Assembly: GCA_002163975.1 (NCBI GenBank)
Contig: CP019636.1
Coordinates: forward strand, 4,227,001 to 4,291,000
Length of the DNA: 64,000 nt
Direction: 5' to 3'
Source of the DNA: Nostocales cyanobacterium HT-58-2
Lineage (GTDB): Bacteria > Cyanobacteriota > Cyanobacteriia > Cyanobacteriales > Nostocaceae
This document shows positions 46,595 through 57,100 of the stretch, piece after piece. A program made the position numbers and the translations under genes. Under the pieces are notes generated by a model. The model made no database searches, was not told where the DNA came from, and was given only the letters and a program-made list of their open reading frames with translations. The stretch's first letter is position 1. Each line of letters opens with the position of its first letter.

Positions 46595-46980
46595 CTAATT
46601 CACTCTAGTTGCCATACGCTCTTCTCCACCCCGATCTAGTCCACCTTGATGTAGGATTACACGTGATGCCCTGCCTGTCTCATCTACTACAAATGTGTGT
46701 TGAGCGTTCATCACCTTCAAAAAAAACTTTGTTGAGGACTCTGGAAACATTTCAACTTGTTCAAGTCCAGCCTATTGAGTAAAAATGCGATTAGATTCTT
46801 TTGTAACGGTCAAGACCAATCCTGACTCTAGCTGATATTGCCCTACGTAGGCTTCATAAATGGCAGGATCAAGTTCAATCACTTGCCGTTGCTTAGGCAG
46901 ATCATAAGGTTAACCAAACAAAATCGCAGCTAAATCATTCGCAATAGGTACAACTGGTGTTACTACTGCTGCGTCAATGT
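46595..46980 (-). pseudogene. C-terminal remnant of a class-C beta-lactamase-like serine hydrolase
   Basis: Reading the minus strand gives a long homologous-looking stretch with YEAYVGQYQLESGLVLTVTK and then FPESSTKFFLKVMNAQHTF and ILHQGG. This is the C-terminal beta-domain (DUF3471-like) found after the serine hydrolase domain in many bacterial proteins. Two in-frame stop codons interrupt it (after IAAILFG-like and RIFTQ positions), and the hydrolase domain itself is absent, replaced by the ABC transporter gene that ends at 47012. Confidence 0.65.
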
Positions 46981-47011
46981 TAGTACAACACTAATTTACC
47001 TGTTTTTGATC

Positions 47012-50000
47012 TTAATCGAAAAGTATTGACTGTCGGGCTACCAATCGGGCAAACAGTCCTTCTTGCGATATCAGTTGCGAGAAAGTGCCTACTTGCACTA
47101 CCCGACCAGCATCAATAACATATATACGGTCAGCATTGCAAATTGTGCTGAGGCGGTGGGCAATCACCACACGGGTAGCTTGCAACTGATCTAAACTGGC
47201 GCTAACAATTGCCTGGGTGCGGTTATCCAAAGCGCTAGTTGCTTCATCCATTAGGATAACTTTTGGTTTGCAAACAAGCGATCGCGCAATCAATAACCTT
47301 TGTCGTTGTCCACCAGAAAGATTACCTCCTCCCTCACTAATGATAGTGTGCATTCCCATTGGCATTTGCTCAATGTCATCTGCTAAACCTGCCATGCGTG
47401 CAGCTTCCCAAACTTCTTCTAAAGTTACTAATGCCCCACCAGTAATATTTTCAAATATCGAGCCGGAGCCAATTTTGCCATTTTGTAGCACGGCTCCTAA
47501 TGACTTACGTAAAGCCTGGAGATCCAATCTGGCTAAATCGTGACCATCGTAAAATACACTTCCGATTGTGGGAGTTTCAAAACCTAATAACAAGCGTAAT
47601 ATTGTTGATTTACCACTTCCAGAAGGACCGACAATGGCAATAAATTCTCCTGGTTCAGCATTTAGGCTGATATCATTAAGGATTAATGGTCCATCTTCAG
47701 AATAACGAAAGCTAACATGATTTAGCCTAATGCGACCGATTAATGTTCCAGGGTGTTCTTTGTGAGTATCAGATTCTGGTTGTGAGCGCAAAATTGGCTG
47801 TGTTCGTTCCCATAAAGGGATAATGCTCCAAATATCTGTGATTGTATTGCTGAGGTCAATCACTCCTTTAATAAAAATACCTAAAGCATAATTAAACGCC
47901 ACAAAAGTACCAATTGTTAACGATGTCTGCGTTAAAGATGTCTGTATTGTGGTGATGGCAAATCCAAACACCATGGCAGAACTTACCAGTGGTAGTGCTT
48001 CATTAAAGACAGAAACCAGATCGACAATTTGTTGTACACTGGCTTTTAACCTGATGCGTTGGGTATACTTTTTTGCCCAAGCAGCAAAGGCTCGTTCTTC
48101 AGCCATAGCCACCCGCAGTTTAGTTACACCATTAATTAGCTGAATGGTCAGTCCATAAATTGCCCCATCTACTTCTTGCTGTTGTCGCGATTTCTTGACT
48201 AAGAAAAAGCTAGAAATAAGAGTGATAATGCTGGCTAATAATCCTAAACCCATCCCCACAAGAGCTAGTTGCCAGCTGTAAGCAAACATGAGTATCAAAT
48301 TGAATAAAGCAAAGATACCACTTAACAAAGTTCTTTGGGTAGCACCATTGAGCTTTTGCTGAATCGCCTTGACTGACATAACACGTCGGACTAAATCGCC
48401 AGAAGTGTATTGTCGAAAAAAAGCCGGGCTTAATCTGAGCAACCGATCCCAAAGTGCAGGCTGTAATGTGCTATCAGTGAGACTTTGCACCCTAAGAGTA
48501 ACAATGCTTTGAGCTATGCTAAAAGCTAACTGTGCAAAAGCCATTGCCAACAATACCAACCCAATCTGCCACAATGAAGAGCGATCGCTATCAGGGATAG
48601 CCTGATTCACTAAAATTGCTGTGGCTTGTGGGGTAATCATTCCCAGTAGTGTGCCAATTATTCCCAAAAAGAAAATACTGGCAATGTCTTTTTCAATCCC
48701 CTTAGTGCCAAACCTCAGCAAATCAATGGCGTTGTTGATAACTTGGGGTAACGGTCGATAAATAACGTAAGCTTGTGGTGATAGTGTTTTGGATACAGAT
48801 TTGGTGACAAATGTGCGTGTCTGTGAAGTCGGGTCAAATAGCTCATAACCCTTACCTCTTATTGGTAACAAAGCGACTGGACGCTTTTCCCACTGGGTAA
48901 AAGCCAATAGGGGGCCATGTTCCCGATGCCACCAATCATCTGCTAAAGTGATGCGACGGGTACGTATTTGAGATGCGCAGGCGATCGCTGTCACCGGGTC
49001 TTTGGTATTGTGGAGATCATCTGCTGCTGGATGAATGGTAATTCCCAACACTCGTCCAATTGCTCCCATCGCCACTAACAAAGGCGGTCCTTCTTGAAAA
49101 AATACAGCCTCTTGCTGTGGCTGCAATACAGCCGCCAGTTCTCCCAGCGCCCCCGCCGCGACTTGCCGATTTAATTGTTCGCGTTCTTGAAATCTGCGGT
49201 GTTCTGCCTCTGCTTCTTGATTGAGTAGCAAACTGAAGTAAAAAAATAAATAAGTATGTAAGCTTGCTAAACCTGCTTGCAGTTGGTCTGGTTCTAACTC
49301 AACAGTAGATAACATCGTTCCCACAGATGTATCTTCTGCTTCCAACCAGATACCTGCTGTAAGTGGACAAACTGGGGAAGCAGAGTTTAAAGTTAATTCT
49401 TTAATTCCCAACCAACAAGCGTTGCCTTGCTGGAATTTTACCCAAAAAACTTCTTTTTGCCTGATTTGCAGTTCCTCACTTGGCGATAGTGAAAAACTGC
49501 GTTCAAATTTTGTTTGATTAAGGTTTAATGGCATAGCCAAGACTGTTTGTTGCTGCTTGACAGCCTGACCTAGATTGTATACCCAATTTTCTACAAGTGT
49601 GATGGCTTCAGGTTCAGATGCAGCGATGCGCTGTTCTAACTCACTCATTGGTAACTGGATTAATTTAGTAGGTTCTACTGCTACTGCCTGAAATACCCAT
49701 TTTCCTGAAACGATGCGATCGCGAAGCGGGTCGGGCGCTCGACTCACTTCGTGAGTCCCTCCAAGCGAAGCTTGGAGGCAACCCGAACGGAGTTCGGGTT
49801 GGAGCGCAATCCGACCATCGCCTAATGGCAAAGTACCAAATAAAGCTTCATTAGTGTTGACACTAAACAGGTAACGACGATGACCTGCTACTGAACCATC
49901 CTTGACTGTAGTGGCAAACAATGCCAGTTTTCCAGACTGGACTACCCATAATGTTTCTGGATTATCTAGCAACAATGTTTCATTAATCTTCATGCCGTAT

Positions 50001-50035
50001 AGTCGTACAGAATGGTTCAGCTGAGTGTACAACAT
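47012..50035 (-). CDS. NHLM-type peptide export ABC transporter, ATP-binding subunit
   Basis: A 1007-residue protein. The first ~430 residues are a large soluble N-terminal region typical of the second ABC subunit of NHLM peptide-export systems (no peptidase). A six-helix ABC membrane domain (about 430-740) follows, then an ATPase with VGPSGSGKST (Walker A), LSGGQRQRLLIARSL (signature) and VILMDEATSALD (Walker B). It should pair with the peptidase-containing ABC protein encoded 7 bp upstream and export modified peptides. Residues about 76-108 are coded by three consecutive hairpins (49710-49812), an in-frame repeat insertion. It is the last gene of the lanthipeptide operon. Confidence 0.85.
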   Translation of the reverse strand: MLYTQLNHSVRLYGMKINETLLLDNPETLWVVQSGKLALFATTVKDGSVAGHRRYLFSVNTNEALFGTLPLGDGRIALQPELRSGCLQASLGGTHEVSRAPDPLRDRIVSGKWVFQAVAVEPTKLIQLPMSELEQRIAASEPEAITLVENWVYNLGQAVKQQQTVLAMPLNLNQTKFERSFSLSPSEELQIRQKEVFWVKFQQGNACWLGIKELTLNSASPVCPLTAGIWLEAEDTSVGTMLSTVELEPDQLQAGLASLHTYLFFYFSLLLNQEAEAEHRRFQEREQLNRQVAAGALGELAAVLQPQQEAVFFQEGPPLLVAMGAIGRVLGITIHPAADDLHNTKDPVTAIACASQIRTRRITLADDWWHREHGPLLAFTQWEKRPVALLPIRGKGYELFDPTSQTRTFVTKSVSKTLSPQAYVIYRPLPQVINNAIDLLRFGTKGIEKDIASIFFLGIIGTLLGMITPQATAILVNQAIPDSDRSSLWQIGLVLLAMAFAQLAFSIAQSIVTLRVQSLTDSTLQPALWDRLLRLSPAFFRQYTSGDLVRRVMSVKAIQQKLNGATQRTLLSGIFALFNLILMFAYSWQLALVGMGLGLLASIITLISSFFLVKKSRQQQEVDGAIYGLTIQLINGVTKLRVAMAEERAFAAWAKKYTQRIRLKASVQQIVDLVSVFNEALPLVSSAMVFGFAITTIQTSLTQTSLTIGTFVAFNYALGIFIKGVIDLSNTITDIWSIIPLWERTQPILRSQPESDTHKEHPGTLIGRIRLNHVSFRYSEDGPLILNDISLNAEPGEFIAIVGPSGSGKSTILRLLLGFETPTIGSVFYDGHDLARLDLQALRKSLGAVLQNGKIGSGSIFENITGGALVTLEEVWEAARMAGLADDIEQMPMGMHTIISEGGGNLSGGQRQRLLIARSLVCKPKVILMDEATSALDNRTQAIVSASLDQLQATRVVIAHRLSTICNADRIYVIDAGRVVQVGTFSQLISQEGLFARLVARQSILFD
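49710..49812. repeat. Three consecutive triloop hairpins inside the ABC transporter gene
   Basis: GACTCAC-TTC-GTGAGTC (49741-49757), CCTCCAAGC-GAA-GCTTGGAGG (49758-49778) and AACCCGAAC-GGA-GTTCGGGTT (49780-49800) are three perfect stem-loops in a row. They keep the reading frame open and add about 33 residues to the N-terminal region of the transporter. A HIP1-like GCGATCGCGAAGCGGG flank precedes them. Confidence 0.8.
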
Positions 50036-50042
50036 TGATGTT

Positions 50043-52241
50043 CTAAGCCTCTTCTGTCTTAATTAAACAAATATATGTGCCGCCTTGTCGCCACAATTCC
50101 TCATGGCTACCCCGTTGGACGATTTTGCCCCCCTCCACCACAATAATTTCATGACTGTCACGAATTGTACTGAGGCGATGGGCGACAACGATACATGAAC
50201 AACCCCGTCGTCGGAGATTTTGATCGATTATTAACTCAGTTTCGGCGTCAAGGGCGCTGGTTGCTTCATCCAGCACTAACACTGCGGGATTTTTTACCAA
50301 AGCACGAGCAATTTCTAAACGTTGGCGTTGACCACCACTAATATTCATCCCTGCTTCAATGAGTTCGGCATCATACTGTTTTGGCATTGATAAAATCAGG
50401 TCATTAATGGCTGCATCTTGGCAAGCCTGCACTAAATCTGCTGCTGGTACAGTTTGATCCCAAAGCGTAATGTTATCTCGTACCGTCCCAGCAAATAAAA
50501 AGATATCCTGTTCAACCATCGCCAAAGAGTTAGCCAGAACAGAACGCGGTATTTGTTTGCGGGGAATACCATCAAAATATATTTCCCCATCCCAAGGTTC
50601 ATAAAGACCGCAAATTAATTTAGCGATAGTAGACTTGCCAGAACCACTCTTACCTACAAATGCGACTCGTTGTCCTGGTTGAATAGTCAAGCTCAAATTT
50701 TCGATTAACGGAGGTTCTAAGCGACTATAACCAAAGGTGACATTTCGCAACTCTACATAACCTTGCAATTTAGGTAAAGAAAAACTGATTATTTCCTTCC
50801 CTGCTTCTCTCTTTGCTTCAGAATCAATTGGATTTTGCAAGACATCATCAAGGCGGTTTAAGTCAGCTTCTAACTCTTGTAGAGTACTACCGAAATTGAC
50901 TAGGCTGTTAACTGGTTCTAGAAAACTCTGCGTTAAACTTTGATAGGCAACTAGCATCCCAATACTAAGTTTACCGTTCATTACCTCTAAACCACCGACA
51001 ACCAAAATAGAAGCTGTTGCGAGGGCAGTTAAAAATGTCGGTAATGTGGTGAGAATTTGAGTTTGTAAACCTAATTCTTGCTGGGTATTGAGTACATTAG
51101 CATAGTAACCTGCAAACCGAGAAAACAAATCAGCTTCTAGACCAGAAGCTTTAACGGTTTCTATAGTTTGGATACCAGCAACGGTCACACCAGATACCTT
51201 GCCATATTCCTGCACCAGCCGTAAGTTAGTATCAACACGAGCTTGGGATAATAATTGTAGGGCAATGATATTAATAGCAGCAAAACTAACTGCGATCGCA
51301 CTCAGTACCAAGTTGTACTGAATCATAATTATCAGATATAAAACCATCATTACCGAATCAATCACTGTTGTCGCCAAACGTCCTGAGAGAATCTCTGCAA
51401 CTGAATCATTAATCTGAACGCGACTGCTGATTTCCCCTGCATAACGTTGATCATAAAACCCAACAGGTAAACGCAGAGTATGCCAGAGAAACTGTCCTGA
51501 CATACTCACCGATAACTTCACCATCAATCGCCGCAGATAAGTCAGCCGCAATCTCGCAAGTAACGCCCGCAATATACCAGTGATTATCATTCCTAGCAAC
51601 AACGGACGCAACCATTCTTGCCGATTTTGAACTAAAATTTCGTCAACAAACACCTGAGAAAATGCAGGTACTGCTAACCGGGGAATTGTCAAAAGTAACC
51701 CAGCAAACAAGCAAAATAGAATAGTACCCCACGAGTTTTTTAAGCGTGCAGTTAAAGCAGAGATAATATGGCTTTTTTTGCCTCCCTTTTGAAAATTTGA
51801 CCCTGGTTCCATTCGCAGAACGACACCTGTATATCCTTGGTCAAACTCATCGAGAGAAACACTTCGCCGACCTGACGCTGGGTCATTAAGATAGACTCGC
51901 TTATTTCCAAATCCTTCAACGACAAGAAAATGATTAAAATTCCAAAAAACAATATATGGAAGATGAATAGCTTTTAACTTTTCCAGAGGTACTTTTAAAC
52001 CTTTAGCATTTAAACCATAATTTTGAGCAGCCTTGAGAATATTAAACGCTTTGCTTCCATCTCGTGAAACACCACATTCTTCTCGCAGTTTAGCCAAAGG
52101 TACAATGCAACCATAATAGCTAAGAATAATTCCTAGAGAAGCAGCACCGCATTCCACCGCTTCCATTTGTAAAACAGTAGGAGTGCGGACACGACGAATT
52201 TTCATGTAGTGGGATAGATTGGATATCAGAGGAAATAGCAT
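50043..52241 (-). CDS. NHLM-type peptidase (C39) ABC exporter
   Basis: A 732-residue protein with an N-terminal C39 cysteine peptidase: TVLQMEAVECGAASL with catalytic Cys31, FNHFLVVEGFG with His, and YLNDPASG with Asp. A membrane domain (about 170-460) and an ATPase with VGKSGSGKST, SGGQRQRLEIARAL and LVLDEATSALD follow. It cuts leader peptides after a Gly-Gly and exports the core, which fits the ISGG ends of the two precursors in this cluster. An ATG 36 bases downstream (52205) begins right at the peptidase domain and may be the true start; neither has a clear ribosome site. Confidence 0.88.
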   Translation of the reverse strand: MLFPLISNLSHYMKIRRVRTPTVLQMEAVECGAASLGIILSYYGCIVPLAKLREECGVSRDGSKAFNILKAAQNYGLNAKGLKVPLEKLKAIHLPYIVFWNFNHFLVVEGFGNKRVYLNDPASGRRSVSLDEFDQGYTGVVLRMEPGSNFQKGGKKSHIISALTARLKNSWGTILFCLFAGLLLTIPRLAVPAFSQVFVDEILVQNRQEWLRPLLLGMIITGILRALLARLRLTYLRRLMVKLSVSMSGQFLWHTLRLPVGFYDQRYAGEISSRVQINDSVAEILSGRLATTVIDSVMMVLYLIIMIQYNLVLSAIAVSFAAINIIALQLLSQARVDTNLRLVQEYGKVSGVTVAGIQTIETVKASGLEADLFSRFAGYYANVLNTQQELGLQTQILTTLPTFLTALATASILVVGGLEVMNGKLSIGMLVAYQSLTQSFLEPVNSLVNFGSTLQELEADLNRLDDVLQNPIDSEAKREAGKEIISFSLPKLQGYVELRNVTFGYSRLEPPLIENLSLTIQPGQRVAFVGKSGSGKSTIAKLICGLYEPWDGEIYFDGIPRKQIPRSVLANSLAMVEQDIFLFAGTVRDNITLWDQTVPAADLVQACQDAAINDLILSMPKQYDAELIEAGMNISGGQRQRLEIARALVKNPAVLVLDEATSALDAETELIIDQNLRRRGCSCIVVAHRLSTIRDSHEIIVVEGGKIVQRGSHEELWRQGGTYICLIKTEEA

Positions 52242-52293
52242 ATTTTATTAAATTCGGTAAATAAATTATAAAAATATATTTTGAAACTGCGAG

Positions 52294-53733
52294 TTAATAA
52301 ATACCCGTCCAAGAACGCAGTAAAGGAATAATGTAAGAAATAGGTGCGACTTCGTCTACTTTCACTTGTACGGATGTAGTTGTACCAGAGGAGATTTTCA
52401 GGTTTGGTCCTAGTGAAGATGACCATTTATAACCACTTGATGTAGTTGCATCTTCTTGTAATTGCACAAAAGCTTGAACTCGACCTTCACCTTTTGCTGC
52501 AAGGCTGTCTGCAATTTCTTGATTACCAACCATCGCTGCGATATCTTGTGTAGTTACAGGGAAAGCAGAAATATTCTGAATTACCCCAACTATACCACCC
52601 TCTTTTTCGCGTTTGGCAAAACTGGGAGTCACCTGTACAGACATCCCTGGCTTGATTTGCTTACCATCTTTATTGGCAAAGTAAACAAGACTCATGAGTT
52701 TGGTTTTGGGGTCTTCTGCTTCAATTGCTCCCAAACGAGTTCCAGAATTAATAATTTGACCTGGAACAGTACTGACTTCCAGAATTTGACCATCGTATTT
52801 ACTAATAATTCTACTTTCTTGCGCTAATTGCAGTGCTAATTGGGCAATGCGATGCTTAGTCTCTCGAATTTGATTTATTTTGTCAATGGATTCTTGGCGA
52901 TATTGTGCGATTAGTTTTACTTCTTGAGTCTTTATATCCTTAATTTTAGTTTTAATTTCATCACTTTTATTAAGATTTTGCAGATAATCTCGTTGGGTAT
53001 TAGTTGTTTGAATATCAAGTTCTTTTAATTGACTTTCAATATCTAGAAGTTGTGCTTGTGTGTTGAAATATTGCTCTTCTGACTGTACTAATAAGTCTTG
53101 ACTAATAACACGTTCTTGGAAGAGATTACGTCTATTTTCAATTTGTGTTTGTAAAGTTTTGACTAAATAAATAAATTGTTGTTTTTTTTGCTGTAAGTTT
53201 TGACGTTTTTGTACTATTGAAGTCAGTGTTTGGTCCCTTAATTTGGGTGTTACTTGTTCTCGTTGTAAAGTATTTTCTAAATCTATTCGCTGCTGTTGTA
53301 AGATTCGGACTTGTTGGTCAATTAGCTGCTGTTTGAGATGATCAATCTCGTTATTTTGAGTTTGTAATTGTTGTAACTTAGTTTGCTCTTGTTGCAATTG
53401 CTGCTTTAAGGCAGATTGGTCAATAATACCCAGTACGTCACCTTTTTTTACCACATCCCCTGGCTTGACCTTCAAAGTGAGCAATTGACCAGAACTAGGA
53501 GCTTGAAATTGTACTACATGGCGGGGACGAATCAAAATTCCTTGCCCTGTGACAGTCAAAGGAATTCTGCCAAACACACTCCACAACGCTCCAACTGCAA
53601 CTAAAAAGCCCAGAGCAGATAAAGATAACCATGCTTGGGGCTTGACAACTTGTATTGCCTGATCTAGTCTTTCTGGTGAAGATAGGCGGTCAAGGGCTTC
53701 TTGACGGAAAATTTTACTTTGTTTTAGTTGCAT
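52294..53733 (-). CDS. HlyD-family membrane-fusion protein of the peptide exporter
   Basis: A 479-residue protein with one membrane helix (about 33-55), a lipoyl/barrel-sandwich half near VVQFQAPSSGQLLTLKVKPGDVV, and a very long coiled-coil (about 105-300, rich in Gln and Leu). A second lipoyl half with QILEVSTVPGQIINSG and a C-terminal beta-barrel follow. It links the inner-membrane ABC exporter to the outer membrane. It stands between the precursor/LanM side and the two ABC genes, matching NHLM-type export operons. Confidence 0.87.
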   Translation of the reverse strand: MQLKQSKIFRQEALDRLSSPERLDQAIQVVKPQAWLSLSALGFLVAVGALWSVFGRIPLTVTGQGILIRPRHVVQFQAPSSGQLLTLKVKPGDVVKKGDVLGIIDQSALKQQLQQEQTKLQQLQTQNNEIDHLKQQLIDQQVRILQQQRIDLENTLQREQVTPKLRDQTLTSIVQKRQNLQQKKQQFIYLVKTLQTQIENRRNLFQERVISQDLLVQSEEQYFNTQAQLLDIESQLKELDIQTTNTQRDYLQNLNKSDEIKTKIKDIKTQEVKLIAQYRQESIDKINQIRETKHRIAQLALQLAQESRIISKYDGQILEVSTVPGQIINSGTRLGAIEAEDPKTKLMSLVYFANKDGKQIKPGMSVQVTPSFAKREKEGGIVGVIQNISAFPVTTQDIAAMVGNQEIADSLAAKGEGRVQAFVQLQEDATTSSGYKWSSSLGPNLKISSGTTTSVQVKVDEVAPISYIIPLLRSWTGIY

Positions 53734-54170
53734 TGTGCTTCTCCAGCGCCTAGAGCCGCTAAAGGACTAGTGTGATAACTAGTAAGAGTAGGAAAATATC
53801 GGGGAGAACTAGGGGAGATAATATCAATTCAAAATTCAAAATTCTCTCTTGGAAAGTTCTGTTCGTCGAAGACGTTGGCGAAGCCATCGGAGGAAACCTC
53901 CGCTCAGACTTTCCGCAAAATTCAAAATTAAGAAAATCAGATTTAGTCTGGGTTTCGGGGTTTACATCTGTTGCTTGATTTGGAGAATTGGTATTAAGAT
54001 GTTGCGCATTTAAATTGCACATTCTTTCGTAAAGGCAGTCAAACGTCAAAAAGTCAAAAGTTTTTTGACCCTTGAACGCCAGTCGCCTACGGAGGGAAAC
54101 CCTCCTGCAGCGCTGGCTCCCCTTGACCCTTGACAACCCTAACAAGTAAATATGCCCTGCTAGATGTGTT
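53734..54170. other. Gap between hlyD and lanM with two palindromic repeats, no gene
   Basis: A G/A-rich stretch and two repeat copies lie here: around 53864-53915 (CATCGGAGGAAACCTCCGCTC) and around 54070-54118 (GTCGCCTACGGAGGGAAACC then CTCCTGCAGCGCTGGC), the latter the same family as in tnpB and between the halogenase-like genes. CCCTTGACAACCC-like words flank it. Open frames here follow the repeats and look spurious. Confidence 0.5.
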
Positions 54171-57100
54171 TTAGCTTAATTTAGGAGGTTCTAGCATCAG
54201 CACGGAGGGAATCTTTTCTGGTTCCGCCAGCCGTAGCAATCCATAACCTATACCTGCAAGTCCAGTCATTAACCCAGGTGTTTCTACCCCCAAAGGAACA
54301 CCGCAAACCCAGCCTTTCTGGTCTATCCTGTCGAGGATGAGTGTCGTCAGGCGATCAAGTTGGATTTGATATTGAGTATCTTGCAGGATAGAACTGGCTT
54401 GCGCAATGAGTTCTAGGTTGCCTAAATCGCCGTGACAGAGGGAGTGATTGAAGCCAAACCCCTGCTCTAAGGTTGTTTTGATCGCCGTATTAATCTCGGC
54501 TCGAATTGCCAAATCGTCTATATAAGGGAGACAACGTAGTCTTGCCAAGCCGATACCTGGCGCACCATGACACCAAGCAGTCATGCAGTGGTGCCCCTTT
54601 GACTCATCTTTGGTTTCCGTTTCTCGTAAGTCGAGCCAATTGCTCAATTCTGGGTAAAACAGACTTCGCTCATAGCTAATTCCATCCAAGGCAGCTTGGT
54701 AAAAATCACGTTCTCCTGTCAAAGCGGCAAGTTCCAATAATGCCCAAGCAATACCCGCCGCTCCATGAGAAAAGCCACTTAAAGGTTCGGAGCTTCCTTT
54801 TTTTATCATCCAAGCTCTTCCCTGCTTTCTGGGGATTGCTTGGCTCACCAAGTGTTCCCCACATTGCCGTGCCAGTGCTAAAGTCCTCTCGTCAGGTTGA
54901 CAGCGATGAAGAGTGATTAGCCCTGCAATACATCCTGCCGCTCCCGCTATGATGTCTAAGTGTTCATCTTTTGTAATCAGGGAGGGAAGTAGTTCGGCGA
55001 GTGCTTGTGCTTCAGACAGTAAGGATGGCTTATTCCATAAACTTCCTAAATGAGTCAGGGTGTAAATCATCCCACCAAGACCGTTAAAAGCACCAATTGA
55101 CTGAATCAAGCCTTTATCTCGCTCGATTTGTCCTTGTACCGTTCTTAAGGCTGCTTCTGCTAAATTTGTGTAGCGTTTCTCGCCAGTAAGATCGCCCAAA
55201 TAAGCGAGAAACAATACAATACCTGAGATGCCGTCATAGAGATCGATTTTCAACGGAAGGATAGACCACTGTTTCTCGCCCATCCAGTTTAACCCTAGCC
55301 ACGTCGCGTCATCTTCTCCGCGCAGTGCCAGTTCTTCGAGGCGATCGCCGATCACGATCGCACCAGATAAAAGCTGCTCCCTATTTTCCTTTCCTCCAGT
55401 CTCCCTATCTTCCCCTGTCAAAATCAGGCGGGGTGGTTCTCCCTTTTCTAGTTCAGGTTGCTTGGCTGTGAGTGCCGAGGTAGCAAGAGAGGCACGGATA
55501 AACCAAATCTGGCGATTCATGTCCTGGCGATCGAGTTGCTGGAGACGTTCCCGGACAATGCTCATGCCAGATCTAGTAAAAAAGTCGGGAATTGACTGGT
55601 TTGTGCTGGTATACAGATCGCAAGATATCGGCCGAGTTGTGAAGATGGGAATATCTCCTTGCCGCAAATCCTGCTGTTCGGCGGCGATTATTTTCTCTAT
55701 CTCCGGGCGATGTTTAACGTCGATCCAGAGGCGATCAAAAAGTCGCTCCCGATCTAAACCATCCCGTAAAAAATCGGGGTGATAACTTTCCCAGAGCATC
55801 TTTGCGTAGGTAGCTGTGTTACGCAAAATGACACGCACTTCATCATCTGCGAAACGTGTTAAAGGGCTATCTGAGCCGAGGAGTTCATCTCGATGCTCGA
55901 CTAAGAGTTGATAGATCGAGGTAAACCCGGCAATAATCGATTCAGTATAGTCGAGAACACTAACGAGTGTACCATCAAGGGTAGGAAGATTTTTAGCGAT
56001 AGGCAGTTCTACTTGTTCGCGGGTTAGCCGCATTTCATCAGTCCCTTTACTTTCCCAAGTAGACACCCCTCTGGGGATAAGTTGTCCGGGTAATCCACCT
56101 AATCCACTAATATCGATGCCTTCTGACTCCTGGTTACCCCAGGTTTTCCGAGGGAGCAAACCCACCCGTAAAACCGAGTAAGCGATTTGATGAGTAGCAA
56201 GGGTTGTCGATTGAGAGCTATCTAGTTCACTCTTATAAGGATGGAACAGAGCTTCTAAATCGATCATTATCGGGTACTCACCTGCGGCGATCAGGTTTTC
56301 GTGATGAAAATCAGTCGCTTCTAAAGCATAGAATAAAGCTAAATATCCGCCTTGTCGCTTATAGAAACCTTCTATTTGCTCTACACTAGTACAGCTGCTT
56401 GGTTCTATAAATTCAACCCAGCCATAATCGCTACGATTAAGAATTTTTAAGAGTTGAAAAGGGAGATGGTTGCCCCGTTCATTCAGCCAAGCAAGGAGTT
56501 GTTGAAAGTGTACGTCAACACCGAGATTTTTTGGTTTGTATACTAGCTTTAACCCCGATTCAAATCTAGCGATCATGACTGATCGCCCGCCGCGATGGCT
56601 ATCCCCTGCTCCTGCTTCCACAGCGACTAGCAAACCTGGAGATTTTCCTTGATTAAATGTATTGCTAATCTCCTCCCAATCGGTGCATAGATGTTGGATA
56701 AACTCTAAGCTATTTTTGAGCCAATGATTAACGACAATCATTAATTGACGCGCTAATATTGGATATTCTTGGAAGATAGTGAGGGCGATTTCTGGTTGTT
56801 TTAGGCGTTCTATAAAGCTCTGAAATCGTTCTTTCGATGTCTTATTTTTTAACACACCTTGAAGACGCGCAACGTTAAGTTCTAAAACCATCGTGCGGCT
56901 CAACATCGAAACTAGCTTTTCTGGTAAATCAGCTATTAATATAAGTCCGATTGTTTCAGGATTAAAAGGTAACTCCTGCCCGATTGCGAGCAAAGTTTTA
57001 ATGTCTTTATCTAATTTCTCTAGTGCTTGATGAATTATGGGTGCGATCGCGTATAAAAAATCTGATTCTATTCGTTCTGAATCTAAACCTATTCGAGTTA

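Noticed and set aside
53759..54145. A 128-residue open frame between hlyD and lanM
   Set aside because: It runs through palindromic repeats and low-complexity sequence, with no motif or ribosome site.
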